This document shows, piece by piece, positions 1 to 6,964 of a stretch of 9,124 bases of DNA; within the stretch, counting starts at the first letter, position 1, and each line of letters begins with the position of its first letter. Origin of the DNA: HGM04593 sp045654645. GTDB lineage: Bacteria > Bacteroidota > Bacteroidia > Bacteroidales > Bacteroidaceae. A program made the translations under genes and the position numbers. The stretch covers positions 1 through 9,124 of the forward strand of contig JAZONR010000065.1 of the NCBI GenBank assembly GCA_045654645.1. Reading direction: 5' to 3'. A model generated the notes under the pieces. That model did not search any database. It worked only from the letters and a program-made list of their open reading frames with translations, and was not told where the DNA came from.

Positions 1-1
1 G

Positions 2-301
2 GCCGACCGTGAGGGTTATCCCGAGATTGCCGAGGCTTTCAAGCGCTATGCTTGGGAAGAGGCCGAGCACGCAGCCAAGTTTGCCGAGCTTCTTGGCGAC
101 TGTGTTTGGGATACAAAGACCAACCTTGAGAAGCGTATGAATGCCGAGGCCGAGGCCAACAGCGACAAGTATCGCATTGCAAAGCGCGCCAAGGAGCTCA
201 ATCTCGATGCTATCCACGACACCGTTCACGAGATGGCCAAGGATGAGGCACGCCACGGCAAGGGCTTCGAGGGTCTTTTCAACCGCTACTTTGGAAAGTG
301 A
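2..301 (+). CDS. Rubrerythrin-family protein, C-terminal part (5' truncated by window edge)
   Basis: The reading frame is open from base 2 to a TGA at 299-301 and gives the last 99 residues of a ferritin-like four-helix protein. Two ExxH-type di-iron ligand motifs are visible: WEEAEH (visible residues 18-23) and DEARH (81-85), in the order expected for the second helix pair of rubrerythrins. The stretch LNLDAIHDTVHEMAKDEARH closely resembles reverse-rubrerythrin/NADH peroxidase proteins of anaerobes, which reduce hydrogen peroxide in the cytoplasm. The rubredoxin domain and the start lie outside the window, so it cannot be told whether rubredoxin is N-terminal (reverse type) or absent. The C-terminus ends naturally at NRYFGK with no rubredoxin after it, which argues against a classical rubrerythrin with C-terminal rubredoxin. 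A terminator follows 100 bases later, so this is the last gene of its transcript. Confidence 0.88.
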   Translation, partial: ADREGYPEIAEAFKRYAWEEAEHAAKFAELLGDCVWDTKTNLEKRMNAEAEANSDKYRIAKRAKELNLDAIHDTVHEMAKDEARHGKGFEGLFNRYFGK

Positions 302-400
302 AAACTACTTCCGATATTTACAAACAACCAAAAGAAAAACAAGACTCAAGAAAGACCATAAATGTAATTGTTTTAGTGAATGAATAGTGTTTAAATTGTT

Positions 401-434
401 AGCGCCGGCTGTAGTGATACACCCGGCGCTTTTT
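401..434 (+). terminator. Rho-independent terminator of the rubrerythrin gene
   Basis: AGCGCCGG (401-408) pairs perfectly with CCGGCGCT (423-430). After a C-C mismatch the stem can continue with TGT/ACA, and a short T run (430-434) follows. The hairpin lies 100 bases after the rubrerythrin stop. It also sits beyond the 3' end of the minus-strand operon, so it may stop transcription from both sides, although the minus-strand side lacks a clear T run. Bases 302-400 and 435-477 hold nothing else that I recognise. Confidence 0.85.
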
Positions 435-477
435 CTGTCTATTTAGTTTGTGGTCTCTCTGTTTTTGAGCTTTGCTG

Positions 478-1389
478 TCAAAGATTGTATGCCACTCCGA
501 ATGTCATAGCAAAATTGTGTCTTTGAATGGTGATGCCTGTCTTTATTCCAACTCTCTTTTTGGGAGTAAAGTATATGTGGTCGAACATTACACCATAGTT
601 TACATAGGTTTTGTTTTTTATGCTCTTTTCATCTGCTGATGTATTGAATTGGGTTATTCCAACCAAAGGTGTTGCTCCAAAACCGTTGAGTATTTTTATT
701 CTGTATCCCGCATTTGCCTGAATGATGCTTGTTTTTAGGGTTCCAATGCCGGCAGTCTCCTGAGTCTGTGTGGGCACCATACGGAAATCGGCATAGACGT
801 TATAGCAACTAATGTATGCTCCATAACACAGCCCAATGAAACCCTCTTTGGGGAGTGAAACTATTCCAGCGCTGGCTCCAATGCCCAACTTCTCCATCGG
901 GCGCTTTGTTCTCTTTGAGTTTCTTTTGTTTTTACGGGCTATGGCGATGGCTTTGGAGATGTGCTCCTCGAAGACCTTTTTGCATAGTTCGCTCCTTTGG
1001 TCGTTCTTGATGCCGATGCTGCATTTCTCTCCAATCTTTATCTTGTGAAGCGGCTTCTTCCTCAGTTTGTCAGTGTCTACAACAAATTCGGCATAGAGAA
1101 CCTCGGACCTGTTTACGGTGTGTATCTCTGTGGTGTCTGCCGTGATGTCGGAATATTCTATAATCACTCTGTCGCCTTTTGCAATTTGTGTCTTCTCATC
1201 TGCGGTCAGCTTCAGTGTGAGTGTTGTGTATTCCTTGTTGCTTGTTATGAAATGGCAGAAAAACGCTTCGGTTTTTGTGCCCGATGTGGTGGGCAGTGCA
1301 AAATGTTTGGAGCAACCGAATATCGCTTGGGCGCCGGCGGGTAGTGTGGCTGTGATGATGAGCCAGAAAAATAGCGCTGTTTTTTTCAT
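478..1389 (-). CDS. Unrecognised secreted, probably outer-membrane, protein (303 aa)
   Basis: I do not recognise the family. Residues 1-22 are a clear Sec signal peptide: KK, a hydrophobic core, and a cut after AGAQA. No Cys follows the cut, so it is not a lipoprotein. Residues about 23-140 form a mixed domain with four cysteines (26, 45, 123, 136). A strongly basic linker follows (about 150-165, containing RKNKRNSKRTKR). Residues about 168-303 alternate hydrophobic and polar residues with many Gly, Tyr and Phe and end in TFGVAYNL, as in Bacteroidota outer-membrane beta-barrel or porin-like proteins. This suggests a periplasmic N-terminal domain joined to a small barrel, which is inference. 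It is the last gene of the minus-strand operon, starting 32 bases after the DUF486 stop. Function unknown. Confidence 0.8.
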   Translation of the reverse strand: MKKTALFFWLIITATLPAGAQAIFGCSKHFALPTTSGTKTEAFFCHFITSNKEYTTLTLKLTADEKTQIAKGDRVIIEYSDITADTTEIHTVNRSEVLYAEFVVDTDKLRKKPLHKIKIGEKCSIGIKNDQRSELCKKVFEEHISKAIAIARKNKRNSKRTKRPMEKLGIGASAGIVSLPKEGFIGLCYGAYISCYNVYADFRMVPTQTQETAGIGTLKTSIIQANAGYRIKILNGFGATPLVGITQFNTSADEKSIKNKTYVNYGVMFDHIYFTPKKRVGIKTGITIQRHNFAMTFGVAYNL

Positions 1390-1421
1390 ATTTATGAATG
1401 TGCTCTATGATGGCCCTTGGT

Positions 1422-1796
1422 TTATTTCATAAATACAAAGTAGACGGCAAGTATCAGGAACAGCACGGCAACAAGGTGGTTCCACTGTATTGACTCGCCC
1501 TTGAAGAGCACGGAAACTATTACGCCGAACACCAGGCAGGAGATTACCTCCTGTATTACCTTGAGCTGCACCAATGAGAAGGGGCCGCCGTTGATGTCGG
1601 AGCCTATGCGGTTTGCGGGGATTAGGAACGAGTACTCCAGCAGCGCAACGCACCAGCTTATAAGCACTATGACTACAATGGATGTGTTGGGCGAGATTAC
1701 CTTCATATCCTGCAATTTCAGGTTGCCATACCAGGCGAGGGTCATAAAACTGTTGGAAATTATCAACAACAGAATGGTGAGTAGTGATTTTGACAT
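1422..1796 (-). CDS. DMT/DUF486 family small integral membrane protein (124 aa)
   Basis: The 124-residue length is normal for the family. Four membrane segments are visible at about 5-23, 38-58, 78-98 and 106-123. The signatures SNSFMTLAWYGNLK (14-27), SWCVALLEYSFLIPANRIG (47-65) and LKVIQE (78-83) match the DUF486 (PF04342) group related to small drug/metabolite transporters. A transported substrate has not been established for this family, and none can be read from the sequence. It starts 12 bases after the TtcA-like stop and ends 32 bases before the next gene, so all three minus-strand genes are probably one transcript. The pairing with a tRNA-modifying enzyme is not obviously functional. 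Confidence 0.85.
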   Translation of the reverse strand: MSKSLLTILLLIISNSFMTLAWYGNLKLQDMKVISPNTSIVVIVLISWCVALLEYSFLIPANRIGSDINGGPFSLVQLKVIQEVISCLVFGVIVSVLFKGESIQWNHLVAVLFLILAVYFVFMK

Positions 1797-1808
1797 TGTA
1801 TGATTTTT

Positions 1809-2564
1809 TTATTGTTTATTGCTCATTTTGGGTGGTAGCAGTGCCGGCTGTATGTTGCTCATTGCGCCCCATAGGTTATAGCGTGCCTCGGGGTTCAGTT
1901 GCTCGAGCTGTTGAAGCAGCTCTTTCATTGTGCGGCGGTTGGAGGCGTTCTCGTGGGGGCAGTTCTTTATCTGCGGCGGAAAGTTGCGTTGCTTGGCATA
2001 TTCTTCCACGTCTTGCTCATTGACAAGGCACAATGGTCTTATCACGGTGATGGGGAACTTCTCCATCTGCATTACGGGTGCCATTGCACTGAATGCGCCC
2101 TGGAAGGTGATGTTCATTAGCATTGTCTCTATGAAATCGTCCATATTGTGCCCCAGTGCAATTTTGTTGCAGCCAATCTCTTGTGCAAGTGTGAAGAGGG
2201 CCTTGCGGCGGTTCCACGAGCATAGGAAGCAGGGCGATTTGCGTGTGTCGGTGCTTGCATCGAAACTGCTCTCGAGTAGATGCAGCTCAACGCCCAGCCC
2301 GTCGCAGAATTGTTTTAGGAAGGTGTGGTCGCTTTTGTAAGGAATGTTTACCATTGCTACGTGTGCGGCAACAATGCTTATGGCAGGTTTGTGTATGCGG
2401 CTGCGCTCGCTTAACAGTTGAAGCAGTGTCAGGGAGTCTTTTCCTCCCGACAGGGCAACAAGGATTTTGTCTCCGTCGGCAAACATTGAGTATCCCTTGG
2501 TGGCCTTGTTGAACTGTTTTTGTATCTTGTTCTTCAGTAGTTGTTCTTCTGTGAGTTTGGGCAT
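1809..2564 (-). CDS. ttcA: TtcA-like tRNA 2-thiocytidine synthetase / PP-loop ATPase (251 aa)
   Basis: This is an N-type PP-loop ATPase. SGGKDS at residues 39-44 binds ATP, CFLC at 112-115 supplies the first two iron-sulfur ligands of the TtcA family, and GHNMDD lies at 138-143. TtcA thiolates C32 in the tRNA anticodon loop using an iron-sulfur cluster. The third ligand of the Escherichia coli enzyme lies in a C-terminal CNLC motif; here the matching place reads NCPHEN, with one Cys (202), so the cluster geometry may differ or the substrate may not be C32. I chose the ATG at 2562-2564. The frame is open back to an ATG at 2669, but that 35-residue extension (basic, MQPQRKKREER) overlaps a good -7 promoter element (2604-2611) and is not part of the family. 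First gene of a three-gene minus-strand operon. Confidence 0.85.
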   Translation of the reverse strand: MPKLTEEQLLKNKIQKQFNKATKGYSMFADGDKILVALSGGKDSLTLLQLLSERSRIHKPAISIVAAHVAMVNIPYKSDHTFLKQFCDGLGVELHLLESSFDASTDTRKSPCFLCSWNRRKALFTLAQEIGCNKIALGHNMDDFIETMLMNITFQGAFSAMAPVMQMEKFPITVIRPLCLVNEQDVEEYAKQRNFPPQIKNCPHENASNRRTMKELLQQLEQLNPEARYNLWGAMSNIQPALLPPKMSNKQ

Positions 2565-2603
2565 TGGGTCTTTCTTGTTTCTGGGCTGTTTTGTTAAGCC
2601 GCG

Positions 2604-2611
2604 CAAAATTA
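2604..2611 (-). promoter_or_regulatory. Bacteroidota -7 promoter element for the ttcA operon
   Basis: Read on the minus strand this is TAATTTTG, a full match to the Bacteroidota -7 consensus TAnnTTTG, followed by CGCGGC. Transcription would begin around 2598, giving a leader of about 35 bases before the ATG at 2564. No good TTTG -33 element is present at the right distance; the closest is TTGG (2627-2630), with a spacer that is too short. Its position is the main reason to reject the longer ttcA start. Confidence 0.6.
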
Positions 2612-2747
2612 ATGAAAATAGTGCTTCCAAGGTTTGCCGCTCTTCTCTTTTTTTGCGCTGTGGCTGCATTTTTGCTCCTTTTCCTCACTCTTTTATTAAT
2701 TTATTTAAAAAAAAGAGGGTTGTGGGGCAATTATTATATTTTATTTG

Positions 2748-2755
2748 TACATTTG
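2748..2755 (+). promoter_or_regulatory. Bacteroidota -7 promoter element for the TPR/PD40 gene
   Basis: TACATTTG matches TAnnTTTG exactly and lies 30 bases before the ATG at 2786. The surrounding 2690-2760 stretch is very AT-rich, as expected for a promoter. A convincing -33 TTTG is not present at the usual distance. Together with the minus-strand element at 2604-2611 it makes 2565-2785 a divergent promoter region; no operator-like repeat was seen between them. Confidence 0.55.
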
Positions 2756-2785
2756 GAAAATGATAACAGTTATAGAATTGCTGCG

Positions 2786-4222
2786 ATGAGGAGATTTGCG
2801 ACTATTATAATGTGTCTGTTGCTGTTTGCGGGTGCATCGGCCCAGAACAGAAACACGGCAAAGAAACTTTTTAACGAAGGCAAATATGTCGAGGCCAAGC
2901 CGATGTTTAAAAAACTGCTAAAAGGCAGTCCTAAGAATAGTGAGTATAACTATTGGTATGCAGCTTGCTGCATAGAGACAGCCGATTCGGTTGAGGTTGT
3001 CGAGATGCTGGAGTTTGCTGCATCGCGCAACATTGCCAATGCTTTTAAATATTTGGGTGATATATATTTCGGCGAGAAGGAGTATCCCGTGGCGGCCGAT
3101 TATTATAGCGACTTTATTGACAAAACAAAGAGCGATTCTCTTAGGGCGATCTACAAACAGCGTCTCTCCTATTGCGAGAGGCTCGACCGTATGGTGCGAA
3201 ACACTGAAATGGTGTGCATCATAGATAGCATTGTTCTTGAGAAGGAGAATTTTCTGCGCGCCTACAGTATGGGTGCCGATGTGGGGCGTCTTGCAAGCTG
3301 CGCAAGCTACTTTGATGACCCTTCGTTGCCCGGGCACCTTAATGAAACAGAGAGGGGAATGGATATTTTCTTCTCCGATGAGAGTGGCGACACCCTTCCG
3401 CAACTGAAACTCTTTCACCGTTCCAAAGTGGGCGATGAGTGGGGCAAAGTGATGCCGGTTGCCGGGTTTGACACTGGTGGCAACGATGATTTTCCCTTCC
3501 TGCTTTCCGACGGCACAACGCTCTATTTTGCCAGCGACGGCGAGGGGGCCATTGGCGGTTATGACATTTTTGTTTCAAGAATGAACACCGAGGATGGCTG
3601 TTTCTTGCGTCCCGATAATCTTGGAATGCCGTTTAACTCGCCGGCCAATGATTATATGATGGCTATTAACGAGGTTGCAAATTTGGGTTGGTTTGCCAGC
3701 GACCGCAATCAGCCCCAAGGCAAGGTGTGTGTCTATGTTTTTGTTCCCAACGACAAGAGGGTGAAGGTGGATGTTGATGAGGTTGGCTATGAGCGTGCTC
3801 TCTCTCTTGCAGAGATTGAGTCGATAGCCGATACGCAAACCGATGATGAAGCTGTGCGCAAGGCTCGCCAGCAGTTGGCACTGCTTGCCTATTCCTTTGA
3901 GTCGGTGCGCAAGAATGTCGATTTTCTGTTCATCATCGACGATTTTAATGAATATAAGACTCTCTCCGATTTTCGCAGCAGCCGTGCGCGTGAGCTCTTT
4001 GAGGAGTGGCGGGCGCAGACAAAGCAGCACAAGGCCAATGTGGAGCGTTTGGAACAGTATCGTCTCGATTACGCCTCGGCAACAGCAGCTGCCCGCAATG
4101 GGATGCGCAGCCGCATATTGCAACTCGAAACTCAGGTAGAAGATGAGGTGGATGCCTTGCTTGAACTGGAATATGAGGTGCGCAGGGTGGAGCAGCAGGC
4201 TCTCTATGGCGAGATTAGATGA
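2786..4222 (+). CDS. Secreted TPR / PD40 beta-propeller / coiled-coil protein (478 aa)
   Basis: Residues 1-20 (MRRFATIIMCLLLFAGASAQ) are a Sec signal peptide with cleavage after SAQ and no lipobox. TPR-like helices follow at about 21-55 (AKKLFNEGKYVEAKPMFKKL) and 84-115 (ANAFKYLGDIYF onward). WD40-like PD40 blades are seen at about 234-264 (FPFLLSDGTTLYFASD, then GGYDIF) and 285-307. A charged coiled coil fills about 397-475. Bacteroidota envelope proteins often join TPR and PD40 to a C-terminal OmpA peptidoglycan-binding domain; that domain is missing here and the coiled coil takes its place. The frame is open upstream to an ATG at 2564, but the signal peptide and the -7 element at 2748 fix the start at 2786. 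Function unknown; probably periplasmic scaffolding. NfeD follows after 57 bases, so co-transcription is possible. Confidence 0.82.
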   Translation: MRRFATIIMCLLLFAGASAQNRNTAKKLFNEGKYVEAKPMFKKLLKGSPKNSEYNYWYAACCIETADSVEVVEMLEFAASRNIANAFKYLGDIYFGEKEYPVAADYYSDFIDKTKSDSLRAIYKQRLSYCERLDRMVRNTEMVCIIDSIVLEKENFLRAYSMGADVGRLASCASYFDDPSLPGHLNETERGMDIFFSDESGDTLPQLKLFHRSKVGDEWGKVMPVAGFDTGGNDDFPFLLSDGTTLYFASDGEGAIGGYDIFVSRMNTEDGCFLRPDNLGMPFNSPANDYMMAINEVANLGWFASDRNQPQGKVCVYVFVPNDKRVKVDVDEVGYERALSLAEIESIADTQTDDEAVRKARQQLALLAYSFESVRKNVDFLFIIDDFNEYKTLSDFRSSRARELFEEWRAQTKQHKANVERLEQYRLDYASATAAARNGMRSRILQLETQVEDEVDALLELEYEVRRVEQQALYGEIR

Positions 4223-4279
4223 GAAACGCTTTTTTTGAGTGTGAAGAATAATTGTTGAATGTAATAAAAAATATTTTAT

Positions 4280-4753
4280 ATGGATATCTTGGTAACTGTT
4301 TTGCTCGCCATCTTTGCTACCGTGCTGTTGGTGGTTGAGGTTGTGTTTATTCCGGGCTTTGGATTTACCGGTTTTGCCGGGCTTGTTGCAATGGCAGGCT
4401 CAATTTTCTATGCTTTTGCTCAGATTGGCAATGCGGCAGGGTGGATAACTATCCTGGTGATGGGAATGGTGTGTATTTCTCTCTTTTTGTGGGCGCTCTA
4501 TGGAAATTCGCTCGACAAGGTTGCGCTTAACAAGAATATCGACTCCACAGTGAGGGATAATGATGTCTCTACCTTGCGTGTGGGGCAGCGTGGCGTGGCA
4601 AAAACACGTCTTGCCCTCATTGGCGAGGCGTTGTTCGATGGCCGTGTTTTTGAGGTAAAGTCCGAGTCGGGGCTCATTGATGAGGATGATGAAATTGAGA
4701 TTATCCGCATATCGGGCGACACGTTGTTTGTTGCAAAGGTAGGTAAGAAGTAA
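4280..4753 (+). CDS. NfeD-family membrane protein, short form (157 aa)
   Basis: Three membrane segments lie at about 3-25, 28-48 and 53-74, with the family hallmark PGFGFTGFAGL at 25-35 between the first two. A soluble OB-fold domain covers about 97-155, with the pattern LRVGQRGVAKT, then GEALFDGRVFEVKSE, then GDTLFVAKV. It lacks the N-terminal ClpP-like protease domain of long NfeD proteins, so it is the short form. Short NfeD proteins are typically encoded next to a flotillin or stomatin partner and are thought to act with it in organising membrane microdomains; that partner (FloA) begins 20 bases downstream. No Shine-Dalgarno is visible; the upstream 20 bases are A/T-rich as is usual in Bacteroidota. 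No convincing promoter in 4223-4279. Confidence 0.9.
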   Translation: MDILVTVLLAIFATVLLVVEVVFIPGFGFTGFAGLVAMAGSIFYAFAQIGNAAGWITILVMGMVCISLFLWALYGNSLDKVALNKNIDSTVRDNDVSTLRVGQRGVAKTRLALIGEALFDGRVFEVKSESGLIDEDDEIEIIRISGDTLFVAKVGKK

Positions 4754-4773
4754 TAACCACAATATTTTTATAT

Positions 4774-5745
4774 ATGATTATGGATAACAGTATGTATGTG
4801 ATTGGTGGAATGGTGGTTGCTGCCATTGTGCTTATGGCTTTTGTGCTCCACTATGTTCCCTTTGTGCTTTGGCTGTCGGCCAAGGTTTCAGGTGTCAGAA
4901 TTTCTTTGTTGCAGTTGTTCCTTATGCGCATCCGCAATGTGCCGCCATCGGTGATTGTGCGTGCTATGATTGAGGCGCACAAGGCCGGGCTCGAGAATAT
5001 CACACGCGACAGTCTCGAGGCGCACTATCTTGCCGGTGGTAATGTGGAGAAGGTTGTTCACGCACTTGTTTCGGCATCAAAGGCCAACATTGAGCTCTCG
5101 TTCCAGATGGCTACTGCCATTGACCTTGCCGGCCGCGATGTGTTTGAGGCGGTGCAGATGTCGGTTAATCCCAAGGTTATTGACACTCCCCACGTAACGG
5201 CTGTTGCCAAGGATGGTATTCAGCTGATAGCTATTGCCCGCGTTACCGTGCGTGCCAACATCAAGCGCCTGGTGGGTGGTGCAGGCGAGGATACAGTGCT
5301 TGCCCGTGTGGGCGAGGGTATCGTCTCCTCAATTGGTTCTGCCGAGAGTCATAAGGCTGTGCTCGAGAACCCCGATTCAATATCCAAGCTTGTTCTTCGC
5401 AAGGGACTCGATGCCGGTACTGCGTTCGAGATTCTGTCAATTGATATTGCCGATATTGACATAGGTAAGAACATTGGTGCTGCTTTGCAGATAGACCAGG
5501 CTAATGCCGATAAGAATATCGCTCAGGCCAAGGCCGAGGAGCGCCGTGCGATGGCTGTTGCTCTTGAGCAGGAGAACAAGGCCCGCGCCCAGGAGGCACG
5601 TGCCCACGTTATTGAGGCCGAGGCCGAGGTGCCAAGAGCTATGGCCGAGGCGTTCCGTAATGGCAATCTTGGCATTATGGACTACTATCGGATGAAGAAT
5701 ATTCAGGCCGATACTGCAATGCGCGACAACATTGCCAAGGAGTAA
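4774..5745 (+). CDS. floA: Flotillin-like protein FloA (323 aa)
   Basis: An N-terminal hydrophobic hairpin or membrane anchor (about 8-50) is followed by a conserved RIRNVPPSVIVRAMIEAHKAG segment split across 52-72, an SPFH/band-7 domain (about 130-240, including VNPKVIDTP and VARVGEG-like ARVGEGIVSSIGSAE), and an Ala/Glu-rich coiled coil (about 242-295). It ends in NGNLGIMDYYRMKNIQADT, typical of FloA (YqfA) proteins. FloA forms membrane foci resembling lipid rafts and influences membrane fluidity and protein localisation. Length is normal. The start is uncertain by a few codons: ATGs at 4774, 4780 and 4792 are all in frame, with no Shine-Dalgarno to choose between them. It forms an operon with NfeD upstream. 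Confidence 0.93.
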   Translation: MIMDNSMYVIGGMVVAAIVLMAFVLHYVPFVLWLSAKVSGVRISLLQLFLMRIRNVPPSVIVRAMIEAHKAGLENITRDSLEAHYLAGGNVEKVVHALVSASKANIELSFQMATAIDLAGRDVFEAVQMSVNPKVIDTPHVTAVAKDGIQLIAIARVTVRANIKRLVGGAGEDTVLARVGEGIVSSIGSAESHKAVLENPDSISKLVLRKGLDAGTAFEILSIDIADIDIGKNIGAALQIDQANADKNIAQAKAEERRAMAVALEQENKARAQEARAHVIEAEAEVPRAMAEAFRNGNLGIMDYYRMKNIQADTAMRDNIAKE

Positions 5746-5820
5746 AATGTTGATTAAATAGGCTTGGCGCGCGTGCGGCAGCTGTAAATGTTTTGTTGAA
5801 CTATATTAAGGAAGATGATT

Positions 5821-6699
5821 ATGAAGCGTTATTTCGCTCCCTCGGAGCTGCTGATAGAGCCCAATGGGGCTATCTATCATTTGGGCGTGAAACCCGAACA
5901 GTTGGCCGACAAGATTATCCTTGTGGGCGACCCCAATCGTGTCCCTAAGGTGGCGGCATTCTTCGACACGCAGGAGTGTGAGGTGTCGGCACGCGAGTTT
6001 CGCACCATCACCGGAACCTATAAGGGTAAACGCATAAGTGTTGTGGGAACAGGAATTGGTTGCGATAACATAGATATTGTTGTGAATGAGCTCGATGCCC
6101 TTGCCAACATTGATTTCAATACCCGCTATGAGAAGGATAACTTCCGTCAGCTGGAAATGGTGCGCATTGGCACTTGCGGCGGCCTGCAGGAGTATACACC
6201 TATGGGCTCTTTCATCTGCTCCAGAAAGTCGGTGGGCTTCGACGGCTTGCTCAATTTCTATGCCGGACGCAACGAGGTGTGCGACCTTCCAATGGAGCGT
6301 GCTCTTTTAAATCATCTTGGTTGGAGTGGCAATATGTGTCAGCCGGCGCCCTATGTGATTGCTGCCGATGAAGAACTTGTGGAGCGCATAGCCCAGGATG
6401 ATATGGTGCGTGGCGTTACTGTTGCCTGTGGCGGCTTCTTTGGCCCGCAGGGACGTCGTTTGCGTGTGCCATTGGCCGACCCTCATCAGAACGAAAAGAT
6501 TGAGTCCTTCTCTTTCCAGGGGCAGGAGATAACAAACTTTGAGATGGAGAGTTCGGCGCTTGCCGGCTTGGCAGCGCTTATGGGGCACAAGGCTGTTACA
6601 GTGTGCCTTGTCATTGCCAACCGTCGTGCCAAAGAGGCCAATATAGACTATGGCACAAAGATGAACGAACTGATACAGACAGTGCTCGATAGAATTTAA
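5821..6699 (+). CDS. udp: Uridine phosphorylase-type nucleoside phosphorylase (292 aa)
   Basis: PNP/UDP family (PF01048), which cleaves nucleosides with phosphate to free base and ribose-1-phosphate in the cytoplasm. Visible motifs: VGDPNR (35-40) and IGTCGGL (116-122), both phosphate-site loops; GFFGPQGR (205-212); and FEMESSAL (240-247), whose Met-Glu binds the ribose. The GFFGPQGR loop and overall layout resemble uridine phosphorylases of Bacteroidales, so uridine is the best guess for substrate; other nucleosides are possible. Start: ATGs lie at 5815 and 5821. The AAGGAAG at 5808-5814 abuts the first with no spacer but is 6 bases from the second, and family members begin MKKYF-like as MKRYF does here, so 5821 is chosen. 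The gene follows floA by 75 bases with no terminator between them, so read-through is likely. Confidence 0.85.
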   Translation: MKRYFAPSELLIEPNGAIYHLGVKPEQLADKIILVGDPNRVPKVAAFFDTQECEVSAREFRTITGTYKGKRISVVGTGIGCDNIDIVVNELDALANIDFNTRYEKDNFRQLEMVRIGTCGGLQEYTPMGSFICSRKSVGFDGLLNFYAGRNEVCDLPMERALLNHLGWSGNMCQPAPYVIAADEELVERIAQDDMVRGVTVACGGFFGPQGRRLRVPLADPHQNEKIESFSFQGQEITNFEMESSALAGLAALMGHKAVTVCLVIANRRAKEANIDYGTKMNELIQTVLDRI

Positions 6700-6765
6700 A
6701 AGCGTGCACAGCCGTTGAAAATAAGGGTTTGACTAAAAGGCTCTTTTGTTCAAACTCAAACAGCA

Positions 6766-6800
6766 AAGAGGGCAGCCCGTGTGGGTTGCCCTCTTATATT
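6766..6800 (+). terminator. Strong rho-independent terminator after the phosphorylase gene
   Basis: Bases 6766-6778 pair with 6783-6795 in a 13-bp stem (one G-T wobble) closed by the loop GTGT, followed by a T-rich stretch. It ends the run of genes beginning at 2786 and insulates mnmE. It lies 66 bases after the phosphorylase stop. Confidence 0.9.
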
Positions 6801-6875
6801 CTTTCTTTGGAGTGCTGTTTCTTTCCATAAATCCTATGCGAACAGCTCAATAGTTCCAATTCACAGCAAAATATT

Positions 6876-6901
6876 CGGGCAAACCTTATAAATCTTGCCC
6901 G
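6876..6901. repeat. 7-bp inverted repeat just upstream of the mnmE promoter
   Basis: CGGGCAA (6876-6882) and TTGCCCG (6895-6901) are perfect inverted arms around a 12-base AT-rich centre. It ends 8 bases before the -7 element of mnmE, so it covers the place where a -33 element would be. It could be an operator. On the plus strand it is also followed by TTTGTTG, so a weak second terminator is the alternative. The rest of 6800-6875 holds nothing recognised. Confidence 0.5.
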
Positions 6902-6909
6902 TTTGTTGC

Positions 6910-6917
6910 TAATTTTG
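6910..6917 (+). promoter_or_regulatory. Bacteroidota -7 promoter element for mnmE
   Basis: TAATTTTG matches the TAnnTTTG consensus in full and is followed by CGC, exactly as in the ttcA promoter (shared 11-mer TAATTTTGCGC). The inferred start of transcription is about 6923, giving a leader of about 42 bases before the ATG at 6965. No clear -33 TTTG at the standard distance. Confidence 0.6.
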
Positions 6918-6964
6918 CGCTCTATGATGAACTGCATAACTCTTGTAAAAAGATAACGATAGAA

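Noticed and set aside
997..1432. Plus-strand ORFs of about 104-115 residues opposite the 303-residue gene
   Set aside because: They are antisense shadows, Cys/Val-rich with no motif; the minus-strand frame has a signal peptide and operon context.
2565..2669. N-terminal extension of ttcA to an ATG at 2669
   Set aside because: The 35 extra residues are basic and unlike the family, and the stretch contains a full-consensus -7 element (2604-2611) placed correctly for the ATG at 2564.
2564..2785. N-terminal extension of the PD40 protein from an ATG at 2564
   Set aside because: It would bury a clear signal peptide at an internal position and covers a -7 element; the start at 2786 explains both.
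4195..4240. Terminator after the PD40 gene, because of a T run at 4229-4235
   Set aside because: Only a very short, weak stem could precede the T run, so termination between the PD40 gene and nfeD is not supported.
6820..6845. Possible dif site, because the minus strand reads TTCGCATA, a short gap, then TTATGG
   Set aside because: The gap between CGCATA and TTATG is 4 bases, against 7 in Escherichia coli dif, and the outer arm bases do not match. Revisit only if whole-genome skew places the terminus here.
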